64,000 nt of DNA from Ustilago trichophora (taxonomy: Eukaryota > Basidiomycota > Ustilaginomycetes > Ustilaginales > Ustilaginaceae): the NCBI GenBank assembly GCA_900323505.1, contig OOIN01000001.1, positions 2,604,001-2,668,000 of the forward strand. The letters run 5' to 3'. The stretch's first letter is position 1, and each line of letters starts with the position of its first letter. This document shows positions 19,370-28,986 of this stretch, in pieces. The notes under the pieces are model-generated. The model was not told the origin of the DNA. It searched no databases and saw nothing but the letters and a program-made list of their open reading frames with translations. A program made the translations under genes and the position numbers.

Positions 19370-20743
19370 ATGACCGATCCCGGCGTCCAATTCGAATGGC
19401 GGCGTCATGTCGAGGCGTATGGTAGCAACATCTTTGGACAGCTCGGACCGGAGCCTTCAAACCCGCAAAACCAGTTCCAACCGTTCATTCTGCAAGACGC
19501 AGATCGCATCCTCGCCGTATGCACGTATCAGACCGTCTACATGACTCGCTCGGGCCAGATGAAGGCAATCGGACAATGCGCAGACCTGCTGAACCAGGCG
19601 CTGAGCTTTCACGCCCATCCTGGCAGTCCACAGACCAATGACCATCTAGTGTTTGTCGGATACGATATGTTTGAAGCGGTGCTGGACGAAAAGCAAGGAT
19701 CGATGACGTCGATCGAATATCATGAATCGTTGATCAGCACTCTCGAATGTGATCACGGCCAGAGGTGGAAAGCAGCTGCAGTAGATGGAAGGGGTCGCTG
19801 GATGGCGATTGACGACGTCGGAAGCGTCTATTTGTTCGATTCGGTCAAGGCATTCAGGATTGCAACTGGGACTTCGGACGAGGCAGTTCATCTTCTGGAC
19901 GGTGGAAGATTTGATGCTTACAAATGGCACGAGGATGAAAGTCTCACAGCCATGGACGACAGATTTGGAGAGATACGCTTTCGTCAAGTCGCAGCGGGCG
20001 ATGCGCATTTCGTTCTTTTCGCTGAGGGGATCGATCCTACAGCACCGGCACTTTGGCTTTTCGGCGATGCTCGCTTTGGCGCCGTCCCGGCGGAGCCTTT
20101 TTCGGGCACCGACCTCGTCTTTAAAGTGCGTAGGCAACCTACAGCTTTGACCGCGATGGATGTACCATTCCTCATGCCATTGCCACACTTTTCGCGACCG
20201 ACGTTTCAACATTATCCTTCGTCCAGTGGTATAAGCTTTGCTGTTGGCAGTCGCCATACCTTGGTTGTGACAGGGAACAACGAAATGTACGGTTGGGGCT
20301 GGAACGAAGATGCTCCCCTCCTGCCCTTTGCTTCTCACTCTGCAGTCGAGGCAGAATCTAGACAGCAGATCGGGGACAGTATCGTGTCCAGGCCAATTCG
20401 TGTTGGCGTGGGACTTGCAGAGACAGCTCAGATTTCCGATAAAAGCCTCCAAGTGTTTGCCTCAAACGGACGATCCTTCGTCCTTGCAGGGGGGAGGCTG
20501 GCTGTAGCAGGATCGAACGAGTTTGGATGCCTTGCTCTAGCACCCGGTCTGCAAGGTCTGGAGAAGAAGCCAAAGTCAGAACGCGAATTGAGCCAGATCA
20601 AAAAGACGTACGAATGCGTGAATGGCTTTCGATGGCATCCGAGGTTCGACGGTCGAGAAAGGCAGGTGGAAGCGGTACATGCTACTTCGTTGGCAACGTT
20701 CTTCACGGTGAAAGAAAGGGTGCCTGTAACCATAGACGAGTGA
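19370..20743 (+). CDS. RCC1-repeat (beta-propeller) protein
   Basis: The ATG at 19370 follows CATC; 457 residues, single exon. RCC1-type repeat cores are visible: YGSNIFGQLG at about 17-26, LWLFGDARFGAVP near 225-237, VVTGNNEMYGWGWN near 300-313, and VAGSNEFGCLA near 380-390. The remaining blades are divergent. RCC1-like proteins range from the Ran exchange factor to diverse regulators such as yeast Ats1. The conserved RCC1 residues for Ran exchange cannot be judged here and the protein is not called RCC1 itself. It has no signal peptide or membrane segment. It converges on the BCL7-like gene with only 107 bases between stops. Confidence 0.75.
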   Translation: MTDPGVQFEWRRHVEAYGSNIFGQLGPEPSNPQNQFQPFILQDADRILAVCTYQTVYMTRSGQMKAIGQCADLLNQALSFHAHPGSPQTNDHLVFVGYDMFEAVLDEKQGSMTSIEYHESLISTLECDHGQRWKAAAVDGRGRWMAIDDVGSVYLFDSVKAFRIATGTSDEAVHLLDGGRFDAYKWHEDESLTAMDDRFGEIRFRQVAAGDAHFVLFAEGIDPTAPALWLFGDARFGAVPAEPFSGTDLVFKVRRQPTALTAMDVPFLMPLPHFSRPTFQHYPSSSGISFAVGSRHTLVVTGNNEMYGWGWNEDAPLLPFASHSAVEAESRQQIGDSIVSRPIRVGVGLAETAQISDKSLQVFASNGRSFVLAGGRLAVAGSNEFGCLALAPGLQGLEKKPKSERELSQIKKTYECVNGFRWHPRFDGRERQVEAVHATSLATFFTVKERVPVTIDE

Positions 20744-20850
20744 TAGTAAAGGGGATTAGAGAATTTTCATGGCAATCCAATGCAATCCAATGCAGTCGAA
20801 TGCAGGTATGTTTTGGTAGCAGCAAGAGTAATGTACAAGCGGAAGCTTTG

Positions 20851-21853
20851 TTATGCGTCTTTCATCTCGACGTCGCCGGTCGCGCCTGCCTCAGCCTGAA
20901 CTTCAGCTCCAGCCGTAGCAGCAGTAGGCCCAGTGGTAGTAGCAGTCTCGTCCTCAAAAGTGGTGGCCGGCACGTTGGCATTCGGATCGGTAGAAACAAG
21001 CGTCTCCTCCTTTGCCGCAGGTTGCTGTTCAGCCTCTGCACCAGCAGCCAGTACCGCCAGCGTTTCGTTATCCGTCACTGGGCCCATCGTCGCTGGTTGA
21101 TCGTGCAACTGAGTTTCGACCTGAGGTTGAATTTGGGGAGTGTTGGAGCCCGTTCCAACATCTGCATCTTCTCCTGCGCCTTGGGACGAAGGGTCTTGGC
21201 TCAAGCTCGATGCTGCGTGAGGAGCAGGGGTGGTTGCTAGAGAGTCTGTTGGGGTGGTGTCTCCTGTAGTGTTTGTGCCGGATGATATTGGGGTGGCATC
21301 GTTGTTGAATGATTGGGTGACGTGCGGAGGGATTGCTGATGCTACGGTTGGGGCCGGGGTTGTGGGGTTTGTAGGGGGTTCTTTGGGAGCGATGGTGCCT
21401 AGACCACCTCCTACGCTGGAGAGAGAGCCACCAACGGGGGTAGATACTGCGGGGGCGTTGTGAATACTTTGGACGGGGGCTTCGACGATGGCAGCGTCAT
21501 TGGAAATGCGATCTTCAGCTTGGACATCTTGGTCTTCTGGGAAGGTGATTTGCGAATCGGGTACGCGGACCCATTTGAGGATTTTGACGCCAACACTGCT
21601 GCCCGATGAAGAGGTTGCGTTGCCATCGAGAGACGTTCCACTGGGAAGAACCCACTCCTGCCGCCACTTGCTGCAATTCCCGAAGACCCACGACGATGGC
21701 GGAGAGAGAGAGAGAGAAGAGATGTCAGAGAAAGGATTACTCAAAGCAGGGAGGGAAAGAAGGGAGGGTATGAACGTACACAATGGGCTCAGTCGCCAGT
21801 CGTCGCACTTCTTGCTCGATATTGGGTACGAATCTTCCGCCGAATCTGGACAT
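20851..21853 (-). CDS. BCL7 N-terminal domain-like protein (two exons)
   Basis: Exon 1 (21780-21853) encodes MSRFGGRFVPNIEQEVRRLA and a few more residues. The 109-base intron has donor GTACGT and acceptor TTGCAG. Exon 2 (20851-21670) continues in phase as KWRQEWVLPSGTSL; the protein is 297 residues. The pattern of basic helix, then KWxxxWV, then a loop, then (V)KILKWVRV matches the BCL7 N-terminal domain (PF04714), whose metazoan members bind the SWI/SNF ATPase module. Residues beyond about 75 are low-complexity Ala/Thr/Pro/Gln with an acidic end (DVEMKDA). The family assignment rests on this short motif only. A role in chromatin remodelling is inference. The Ser/Gly insertion between the two Trp motifs is unusual. 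Confidence 0.6.
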
Positions 21854-22295
21854 CTTGCACAGGTTGAGTAAAGGTGGTGAGTAAGAGTACGGTGTGGAGT
21901 CAAGTGTTGTTCTGGATGGAAGTTGGCACAGCAACGCGTTTGACAGCTTGGTTGGCTGTAGGCTGTGGGCGCGAATTCCGAATGCCGAGTTCTGGGCGAG
22001 AATTCAGCGCGCTCAGCTATACACCGTTTCATACACTTCCCCAAGCATCAATATCGAATCGAGCGAAGGTTCTTTCATGCTTTCAAGTGCAGACATCATG
22101 CACAGTTGAGGCCAGCAGGTTGAGTGAATAGAAAAGGCATTCTGCGGTTGATGTGGAAGATGTTTACAAGTACACAAGAGATGATTTATGTCCCCACAAA
22201 CTGGGTTGGTAAAAGTACACGTGTGTATCCGCGCCGTGCAATGCGGATCGATCGTGTGGCTTTGTTTCTCGCAGCAAGGCAAGTCTGATTTGGGA
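21854..22295. other. Intergenic region between two minus-strand genes
   Basis: These 442 bases lie between the start of the BCL7-like gene and the stop of the snRNP gene. No supported coding frame or repeat is seen; it would hold the promoter of the former and the 3' UTR of the latter. Confidence 0.5.
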
Positions 22296-23279
22296 CTATG
22301 CTCTTGCGAAGGTGATCTGTGAAAACATAGGAGAAAGAGGAGAGAGATATGTGAGAGTCAGCAATGTGATGCCTTGAGAAGAGATGGGTGTGGAAGGGTG
22401 ATCGGGACTTACCTTAAGCTTGTCACCAGCACCAAAGTTGTAGCCGTTGAGCGCACCACGAGCAGTAACACTCGAAGGAATATCCGCAAACTCGACGAAA
22501 GCGATGTCTTCCTTGCCTGGAATCGTTTGCACATCCACATAGCCTGTGTATGCCGAAAACAGACTTTCGAGCTCTCCCTTGCCGACTCCTTCGGGGATCT
22601 TTTGCAAGAACAGCATCTTGTTGGGAGGCAAGTACTCGTCTGGCATTTCCTGTTGTGTTCTTTTGCTGGAAGCTTTTTCCGGTTCTGCGATTTCTCCTGC
22701 TGCCGCTCGTTTGGCACGGATCTTCTTCTCGAGCTCTCTCCGCCTCAAGACATTGCCGCGTCTTGCCATCTTCTTGTGCTCCAAGCGCTGCTCTTTGTGC
22801 TTTTGAAACTCTTCTGACTCCTGTCCGCCTTCTTCTTTGAGGGACTGCAGGACGACAGAGTCGGACTTGGTCTTGGCAAAACTGATCTTCATCGCCTTGC
22901 CGTAAAGCGGGAAGAGGTGGGCCTCTCGCCGAGCTTTATCCGCCGCTTGCACATCGTCGAGCGATACAAAGGCTTGACCACGCATGCGTAGGTTGGTGTG
23001 AGAGACAACGGATAGCACGGTGCCGTAGTTGGAGAAGAGGTTGGTCAGAGTCGCTTTCATGGTTTCGAGTTTGACTTTTTCGTTGAGGTTCTGAACGTAG
23101 AGCGTTTGGCTGGCGTCTGATGGGAGTGGTGGTGGTAGTTCGTCGTTATTCGATTCATCCATGGGCACAGGGAAGGGCGGTGGAGGCAGGTTATGCATTC
23201 CAGGTGGTGGTATTGAGGGAGGAGGCATCATGGGAGGAGCTATGCCTGCGCCGAACGGCGGTGCTGGCGAGTTGGACAT
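22296..23279 (-). CDS. U1A/U2B''-type snRNP protein with two RRMs (two exons)
   Basis: Exon 1 is 22413-23279 and the last exon is 22296-22316 (ITFARA plus stop). The 96-base intron has donor GTAAGT and acceptor CACAG. The intron is a multiple of three and has no in-frame stop, so an unspliced reading gives 327 residues, but only the spliced form (295) completes the second RRM with KLKITFARA. A proline-rich leader (1-55) precedes RRM1 (59-135) with RNP2 LYVQNL and RNP1 MRGQAFVSL, the hallmark of U1A/U2B''/SNF. A basic helical linker (150-205) precedes RRM2 (221-295). It should bind U1 stem-loop II and/or U2 stem-loop IV in the spliceosome; which one cannot be decided here. It is divergent from BDP1. 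Confidence 0.92.
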   Translation of the reverse strand: MSNSPAPPFGAGIAPPMMPPPSIPPPGMHNLPPPPFPVPMDESNNDELPPPLPSDASQTLYVQNLNEKVKLETMKATLTNLFSNYGTVLSVVSHTNLRMRGQAFVSLDDVQAADKARREAHLFPLYGKAMKISFAKTKSDSVVLQSLKEEGGQESEEFQKHKEQRLEHKKMARRGNVLRRRELEKKIRAKRAAAGEIAEPEKASSKRTQQEMPDEYLPPNKMLFLQKIPEGVGKGELESLFSAYTGYVDVQTIPGKEDIAFVEFADIPSSVTARGALNGYNFGAGDKLKVSPDHPSTPISSQGITLLTLTYLSPLSPMFSQITFARA

Positions 23280-23723
23280 GCTATCCGAGTGGATGCGGAC
23301 GAAGATCGACTTGCGGGATTGATGCTGGTGCTAAGCCTTTTGCTCGCTTGCTTTGTTGGTCGGATCGCAGTAGATGAGGAAAGGATGTGTGAGCTTTGCT
23401 ATGACAAGAAGGATCGAGGATGTGCTCAAGTCCAAGTCGACTCGGAATCGACAGATGGAAAGTGTCGTTTCTCGGAATTCGGTGTGTCGCGCCCAAACCC
23501 AAAAATGTTGGATGCACGCTAAATGCAAGCCAAACCCTGAAACGCGTTTCTTGTTGCTCAGCCACCACTTTCTTCGACATCTGTCCATCCATCCATTCAG
23601 ACGATACCCAATCTTGCAGCTGTCAACCGCCTTGCAGTCGACTAACAAAGATAGCCGATAGGCTGAACAACGACGTATCGATCCGACCCGCGCCACTGGC
23701 CCGGCTCCTAGGCTGATTTCACC
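23280..23723. other. Divergent promoter, snRNP gene / BDP1
   Basis: This 444-base region upstream of both genes has short frames in both directions but nothing recognisable. Confidence 0.5.
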
Positions 23724-26669
23724 ATGTCCTCGCGTATCGAAAAGGGTGGTGCTCGTTTCAAGCCGTCCATCGTGCCAAGGAGGTCTGCTGGAGGAGCAAC
23801 GCCGGCAGCAGGCGCAACACCATCCTCTTCTGCAACCTCACAGCTGCCATCGCAGCAGTCGTCTGGTAGCTCTTCCAGACCACCGCCATCTCCATCGCTC
23901 GGACCTCAACGCCAGGCGCGTCCGCCATCCGTTCGAAGCAAAGGCCCGACTGGCGCAGCTCCCTCAACCACCGCGTCCTCAGCAGCTGCCTCGCAACCCA
24001 CTGCAACATCAAGCAGATCTCAGAGCTATGCATTCAATGTCTCGCCTTCCATCATCTCGAAGCCTGGACCCTCGGCGGCTACACGCACCGGAATCAATGC
24101 GGGAGGCCCTTCAGCGAGTGGAGCCAAAGCAAAACCCGTCTTCCGCCGACCTTCTGTCTCGAAACCTCGACCAGGCTCAAGAGCATCCCTCACTCCTGCA
24201 CCCCAGTTTGCACAGCCTGCTGCTCCAGCGCAGCTTGGCACCTCGGTCCAGCCTTCTGGGTCGAGCGACGCGTTCCAAGCATCAACTACCACCACAGAAA
24301 GCCTCGATGAGGACGCTGAGCTGACAGCTCCATCGGCGCCCTCGATTGCTCCGCCCAGCATTGGAGGCTCGCGCAGCACCAGAAACGCGAATGCAGGCTC
24401 CATCCGTGCTGGCGCTGGACGAATCACAGCTAGCGCATCCGAGTCCGCGGCCGCAACAATCGTCGACAAGGTCTCTCAGCCTGACCCGTTTCAAGCACCG
24501 CAGCGACCTACACGGACCAGAGGTGCGACCACAGCTCATTCTGACGCATCGGCTGCAATCAAGGAGAGTGCATCTCAGCAGGAAGCGAATGCGAGCGTGC
24601 GACCACAGAGGAGAGCGCCTGCAGCATCGAACGCGGCGGATGTATCCACCTCTGACGCCAATGAGAACACCGCTGTTGCAGCCTCAAGCAGAAGGGGCAA
24701 GGGTCGAGAAGTCACGGATCTAGACAACACATCGACGGCACGCTCAACTTTGCAGAGTGTCAAGCCAGGATCTCAAGCTGCACCAGAAACTGCAAGTGAA
24801 GTGACTGAAGAGGAAAAGGCAGCCCATGCCGCCAAACGCAGGCTACAGGCTGCCGCTCGATTGCAAAAGCGCAGACTCAAGCGCAAGGAGTTGTCCACCG
24901 GCAAGCCCAGGCGACCTCTTTCCGCATACTTGCTCTTTGTCAACTCGGTGCGCGCGGACAGGCAAGCGCAGAATCCGGAAATGTCGCTCACACAACTCAC
25001 CAGCGAGATTGCGGCTGAATGGCGCGACCTCGAACCAGCCCAGAGGACCAAATGGGAAGCAGAGGCGTCTCTCAACCGACAGCAGTATGATTCCGCGCTC
25101 GAGTCTTGGAAACTTGCTCACCCTGACGGGGTCACGCTTGGCCCCGAGGATGAGAGCGACATGGAGACCACTTCCGAAGTTGATGACAACGGCGAGCCAG
25201 TCCGCCGCAAGAAGCGCCGCATCAATCCTCTGCGAAAGGCGCATACCGTCTCGGATGACGAAGAGGAGTATCGCAAGCAGATGTACGAGGAAGGTCCCCA
25301 GCTGGCAGCGAGTCGCCCTGATCCGTCCAACGTCACCATGGCGGATATCAGCACGGTCGATTACAAGAAAGGTCGTGCGGGTCCAAGGACGTTCGAAGCG
25401 GATCGTGTCTACAAGAGGCTGGTCAACGATAGGAGGGCCGCCGCAAGATCGGCAGTGCTCGGTGAGCATGTTTTGGGAGAAAAGGCGAACAACCTTTCAC
25501 CCTCGCCCGCACCTGCCACAGCTCGCGTCGTGAGGACCACCAATGGTGCCCCCGTCGAAGTTGGTTCGGAAGAAATTCTGGACGGTGAGGAGGAGGTTAT
25601 CGGAGACCAGACTGGAGATGACGATGATGATGCTTCAGAGCCCGAGACTGATGCCGACGGTACCACCGACGGCGAAGGTGGCGCATCCAGTAGTCGCCGC
25701 GCACGCAACAAGCGCGAAGCTTCAGTCGCTGGCACTGACGTCTCGTTCAACGAGAACCGCTTTGCCGTTCAGACGCGTATTGTCGACGGCAAGATTGTCA
25801 TTGACGAAACTTCGCTCTTCGCCAACTACGGTAACGGTGAAGACGATCGGGACAACATGGAAGTTGTCGACGAGCGTGAAGGCGATCGCTTTGTCAATGC
25901 TTCCACCTACTCACGCAAGCTTGCTCGAAACCGAAAGTGGTCCGCCGACGAGACTGCCAAGTTCTACCGCTCCTTGCAGCAATGGGGAACCGATTTCGAG
26001 ATGATCGCCCGTCTTTTCCCGGGTAGGGATCGGGTGATGATCAAGAAGAAGTTCAATGTGGAAGAGAGGAGCAACGCTAAGCTGGTCGATGAGGCTTTGA
26101 GAAACTCGGTCCCGGTGAATCTGGAAGCGTACGCACAAGCTATCGGTGTCGATCTTTCGGGTCCCCCGCCTGAGATCAAGGCCGATCTGCAGGACATCGA
26201 GGCGCTCACTGCCAATGCAACCGATGCTACGATCAAGAAACGCGAGGGTACAGTGCCAATCGGGGGCAAGAGAGGCGAGAGAAGCGATGCGGAAGACAAC
26301 GACGATGACGATGACGGATACGAATACGAAGAGGTTGTTGAGATTGACGATGACGGCAACGAGCAAGTAATCCGGCGAAGGCTGGGTAAGAAAGCCGGAG
26401 GCAAGGCTGGGAAGAAGCGACGCAATTCTACAAGGAAGAATTCGACTTCTACTCCCGCTCCTCCTGCACCCCAACCAGCAGCGTCGACCGGCTCAAACGC
26501 GGTGGATCAAGATGCCACGGAAGGCGCTAGCAGAGCCGGAGGCCCACCTTCGATCGGTAGCCGAAAGAGCACCCGAAGCACACGCAACCGAGCTGCTTCT
26601 ATCAACAATAGCAGTAGAGAAGCTCCGGGAGATGGTATGGAGGTGGAAGAAATTATTGGCGAATTGTGA
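23724..26669 (+). CDS. BDP1: BDP1 (TFIIIB B'') with an internal HMG box
   Basis: The ATG at 23724 (ACCATGTCC) begins a 981-residue single-exon frame. The first ~330 residues are Ser/Pro/Ala-rich; an early FKPSIVPRR segment is typical of Bdp1 N-termini. An unexpected HMG box lies at about 394-466 (RRPLSAYLLFVNSVR ... EIAAEWRDLEPAQRTKWE). The B''-type SANT domain is at about 738-790 (KWSADETAKFYRSLQQWGTDFEMIARLFPGR, shown across its length by W740, W753 and the GRDR turn), preceded by the conserved RKLARNRKWS block. A basic/acidic low-complexity tail follows. Bdp1, with TBP and Brf1, forms TFIIIB, which recruits RNA polymerase III. The frame is continuous between the HMG box and SANT, with no splice site needed. 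A polyadenylation-like AATAAA lies near 26803. Confidence 0.93.
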   Translation: MSSRIEKGGARFKPSIVPRRSAGGATPAAGATPSSSATSQLPSQQSSGSSSRPPPSPSLGPQRQARPPSVRSKGPTGAAPSTTASSAAASQPTATSSRSQSYAFNVSPSIISKPGPSAATRTGINAGGPSASGAKAKPVFRRPSVSKPRPGSRASLTPAPQFAQPAAPAQLGTSVQPSGSSDAFQASTTTTESLDEDAELTAPSAPSIAPPSIGGSRSTRNANAGSIRAGAGRITASASESAAATIVDKVSQPDPFQAPQRPTRTRGATTAHSDASAAIKESASQQEANASVRPQRRAPAASNAADVSTSDANENTAVAASSRRGKGREVTDLDNTSTARSTLQSVKPGSQAAPETASEVTEEEKAAHAAKRRLQAAARLQKRRLKRKELSTGKPRRPLSAYLLFVNSVRADRQAQNPEMSLTQLTSEIAAEWRDLEPAQRTKWEAEASLNRQQYDSALESWKLAHPDGVTLGPEDESDMETTSEVDDNGEPVRRKKRRINPLRKAHTVSDDEEEYRKQMYEEGPQLAASRPDPSNVTMADISTVDYKKGRAGPRTFEADRVYKRLVNDRRAAARSAVLGEHVLGEKANNLSPSPAPATARVVRTTNGAPVEVGSEEILDGEEEVIGDQTGDDDDDASEPETDADGTTDGEGGASSSRRARNKREASVAGTDVSFNENRFAVQTRIVDGKIVIDETSLFANYGNGEDDRDNMEVVDEREGDRFVNASTYSRKLARNRKWSADETAKFYRSLQQWGTDFEMIARLFPGRDRVMIKKKFNVEERSNAKLVDEALRNSVPVNLEAYAQAIGVDLSGPPPEIKADLQDIEALTANATDATIKKREGTVPIGGKRGERSDAEDNDDDDDGYEYEEVVEIDDDGNEQVIRRRLGKKAGGKAGKKRRNSTRKNSTSTPAPPAPQPAASTGSNAVDQDATEGASRAGGPPSIGSRKSTRSTRNRAASINNSSREAPGDGMEVEEIIGEL

Positions 26670-27057
26670 ATCCCCTCCATCTCGTTGTCTTTGTCTTCAA
26701 ATCATCTAACTTCGTTCGTACCTTGTCTGCAAATTGCACATCGCCCACTGGTAGGCATGCCTTTTTTTTGACCTCAAGGCCTGTGCCGAGTGGAAAAGAG
26801 TTTAATAAAGTTACAATGACAGCGCCTTGACAAACGGACTCCGTGGACCAAATGAGCTGATAGTGGCGTGCGAAGAGTGGAAGGATAACCGCATCAAATG
26901 ACGATCCTGTGTATCGCCGGGTAGAAGCGAGGCATGAGCATCGTCACTTGCTGCCTTTGTGCGGATATGCATCCACTCGCTCTGTGTGGTGTGTGGAGGT
27001 GTCGTAGAGAAAGAACGCTCTGTGACAGGTGCATAAAAGTTCACGTCAGACAAAATA

Positions 27058-27060
<3 letters not shown>

Positions 27061-27127
<67 letters not shown>
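27061..27127. repeat. T67 homopolymer tract
   Basis: Sixty-seven consecutive T residues, the longest homopolymer in the window. Length is likely to vary and may be affected by assembly. Confidence 0.9.
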
Positions 27128-27128
<1 letters not shown>

Positions 27129-27512
27129 TGTAAAGTTGTTTGCCGACTCGCCGGACAGCCCGGTTTGGACATCCCAACCGACTACATGGCTAGGTGGGAT
27201 GATGCACAGCTGTTCTAGAAGGGATTGCTTTGAGGATTACTGATGTGAGACACGGTTATAGTGTCAAGCTGCAGGTCTGCTGGTTTTGAGAGAAGTGGGG
27301 TCTGGAGGATGCTGCAAGTATGGTTGGTTGGCTGTCAAACTGCATTGTGTCTAAACTTTTGACGGGTGCGTGCGGGCGCTCATTTCGCTCTATATGTGAC
27401 TGTGCCGGTTCTTGATGATGAATGTTCTAATGGAAGGGGGTCTGTGTCGAAGATTCAAGTGAAAGGAGAAAGGGTCACACAGACCCTTTCTCTGCCTGGG
27501 TGTAAGGGAGCA

Positions 27513-27519
27513 TATATAG
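27513..27519 (+). promoter_or_regulatory. TATA box of the secreted hydrolase gene
   Basis: TATATAG lies 71 bases upstream of the ATG at 27584 in otherwise GC-balanced sequence. Most housekeeping genes here lack such a box, so this gene is probably regulated. Confidence 0.6.
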
Positions 27520-27583
27520 CCCTCGCAACTCAGCACCGAACATGTCTTGACCTTCGTAACGTAGGACCATCTCCACAGCAACC

Positions 27584-28846
27584 ATGTTGGGCAGCGCCTT
27601 TCTTCATCTCCTTCCTCTGGTCAGCGTCGCTAGTGCCGCTGCAATCTGTCTTGATGCTCGCCAGAGCAACAAGAATGATATTTTCACCTCTTCCAGCTCT
27701 GGCATGGAAAGCTTCAACACCTCGGCAACCGTTGGACCCTACGGTCTCTCCAACGCAGACTGTAGCAACCTAACCCTCTCGATCCCTGTCAACCTCACCC
27801 TGTCCAACTTTACCAACGTTGACAACTACTACTCGAACCAATCCTACATCACCAAGCAAATCGTCGAGCTTGCCCTGGCGCCCACCAATTGGACCTCTGT
27901 CCACGCTTCTGGCAACACGACGTTCAATCTCAACACGACCTTTTCCATCGCAGGATACTACTGCACTCCGAAACAGGGCGCACGCAACGACAGTGCACTG
28001 TGGAACTTGGTCCACGGTATCGGATTCGATGCCAGCTATTGGGACTTTGCCCTGGCTCCCGAGTACAGTTTGGTGAAACATGCCGCCAGTTATGGTATCA
28101 GTACTTTTAGATACGATAGGTTGGGTACGGGCAAGAGTGAGACTCCTGCCAACGGGTTCGACGTTGTGAGGGCCCAGACCGAGGTGGCGATCTTGAAAGG
28201 GGTTTTGGAGAAGTTGAGGAATGGTACCGATGTAGGTGGTAAGAAGCACGAAAAGATCGTAGGTGTCGGACACAGTTATGGTTCAGTTCAGACACAAGCT
28301 GTCACCAAGGAGCGACCGGAATTGCTCGACGCCGTCGTTCTCACCGGATACACCACCAACACCACCAATTTGCCGGGTTACTTGGAGGCAGCTTCCTACT
28401 CTATCGCCCGAAACATCTTCCCTGACCGTCTCGGTGATAAACCACCCACCTGGCTCGTGACTGGATCCAACGCTAGCGATATCATGGGCTTCTTCTACCC
28501 TCCCAACTACTCGCAGGCGTCTTTCGATCTCTCCCGTGCCACAGAGCAAGCAGTGACTCTGGGAGCTTTCGCAACGATCAGCGCCGTCGGAGGTGAGGCG
28601 AGCAACTTTACCGGCCCGGTACACGTTGTCAACGGTGCCAAGGATTACATCTTCTGCAGCAGCAACTGCTGGGCAAAGGGTCAGGATGGCAAATCGATCC
28701 CGGAGAGCGTGCAGATGCTCTATCCGCAGACCAAGAACTTCTCGAGCTACATTGCTGAGGATACCGGTCACGCCATTACTCCTCACTACAGCCAGCCTAT
28801 GATTGCCGAGGAGATTGTTTCTTGGGTCATGGAACAGGGGCTTTAG
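27584..28846 (+). CDS. Secreted alpha/beta hydrolase
   Basis: The ATG at 27584 (AACCATG) opens a 420-residue single-exon gene. A signal peptide is clear: hydrophobic core AFLHLLPLVSVASAAA with likely cleavage after about residue 20. The fold shows an oxyanion-type region with HGIGFDASYWD (~residue 145), a YDRLGTGKS loop, the nucleophile elbow GHSYGS (S231) and a C-terminal DTGHAI (H396); the acid is probably near residue 348 (NGAKDY). There are more than ten NxS/T sequons, fitting a secreted glycoprotein. The substrate is unknown. Fungal relatives include secreted esterase or epoxide-hydrolase-like proteins. It converges on the thioesterase gene with 140 bases between stops. Confidence 0.85.
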   Translation: MLGSAFLHLLPLVSVASAAAICLDARQSNKNDIFTSSSSGMESFNTSATVGPYGLSNADCSNLTLSIPVNLTLSNFTNVDNYYSNQSYITKQIVELALAPTNWTSVHASGNTTFNLNTTFSIAGYYCTPKQGARNDSALWNLVHGIGFDASYWDFALAPEYSLVKHAASYGISTFRYDRLGTGKSETPANGFDVVRAQTEVAILKGVLEKLRNGTDVGGKKHEKIVGVGHSYGSVQTQAVTKERPELLDAVVLTGYTTNTTNLPGYLEAASYSIARNIFPDRLGDKPPTWLVTGSNASDIMGFFYPPNYSQASFDLSRATEQAVTLGAFATISAVGGEASNFTGPVHVVNGAKDYIFCSSNCWAKGQDGKSIPESVQMLYPQTKNFSSYIAEDTGHAITPHYSQPMIAEEIVSWVMEQGL

Positions 28847-28986
28847 GCATTTGTATCGTGGCTCTGATCCTTCTTTCATGATACCGCTTCAATTGCTTCA
28901 CGATTTATGATAGCACGTTTGTTCGTTCTAATGCGATTCAGTTCCACTCGATACTCTTTTATCGATTGCCTGTTCGGATAGTGTGA

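Larger units (their letters stand above)
26670..27583. other. Intergenic region BDP1 to secreted hydrolase
   Basis: This 914-base region contains an AATAAA signal near 26803, an uninterrupted T67 tract at 27061-27127 and a TATA box at 27513-27519. No gene is seen. Confidence 0.6.

Noticed and set aside
24843..25469. 208-codon minus-strand frame across the BDP1 HMG box
   Set aside because: The sense strand encodes a clear HMG box; the antisense product is without features.
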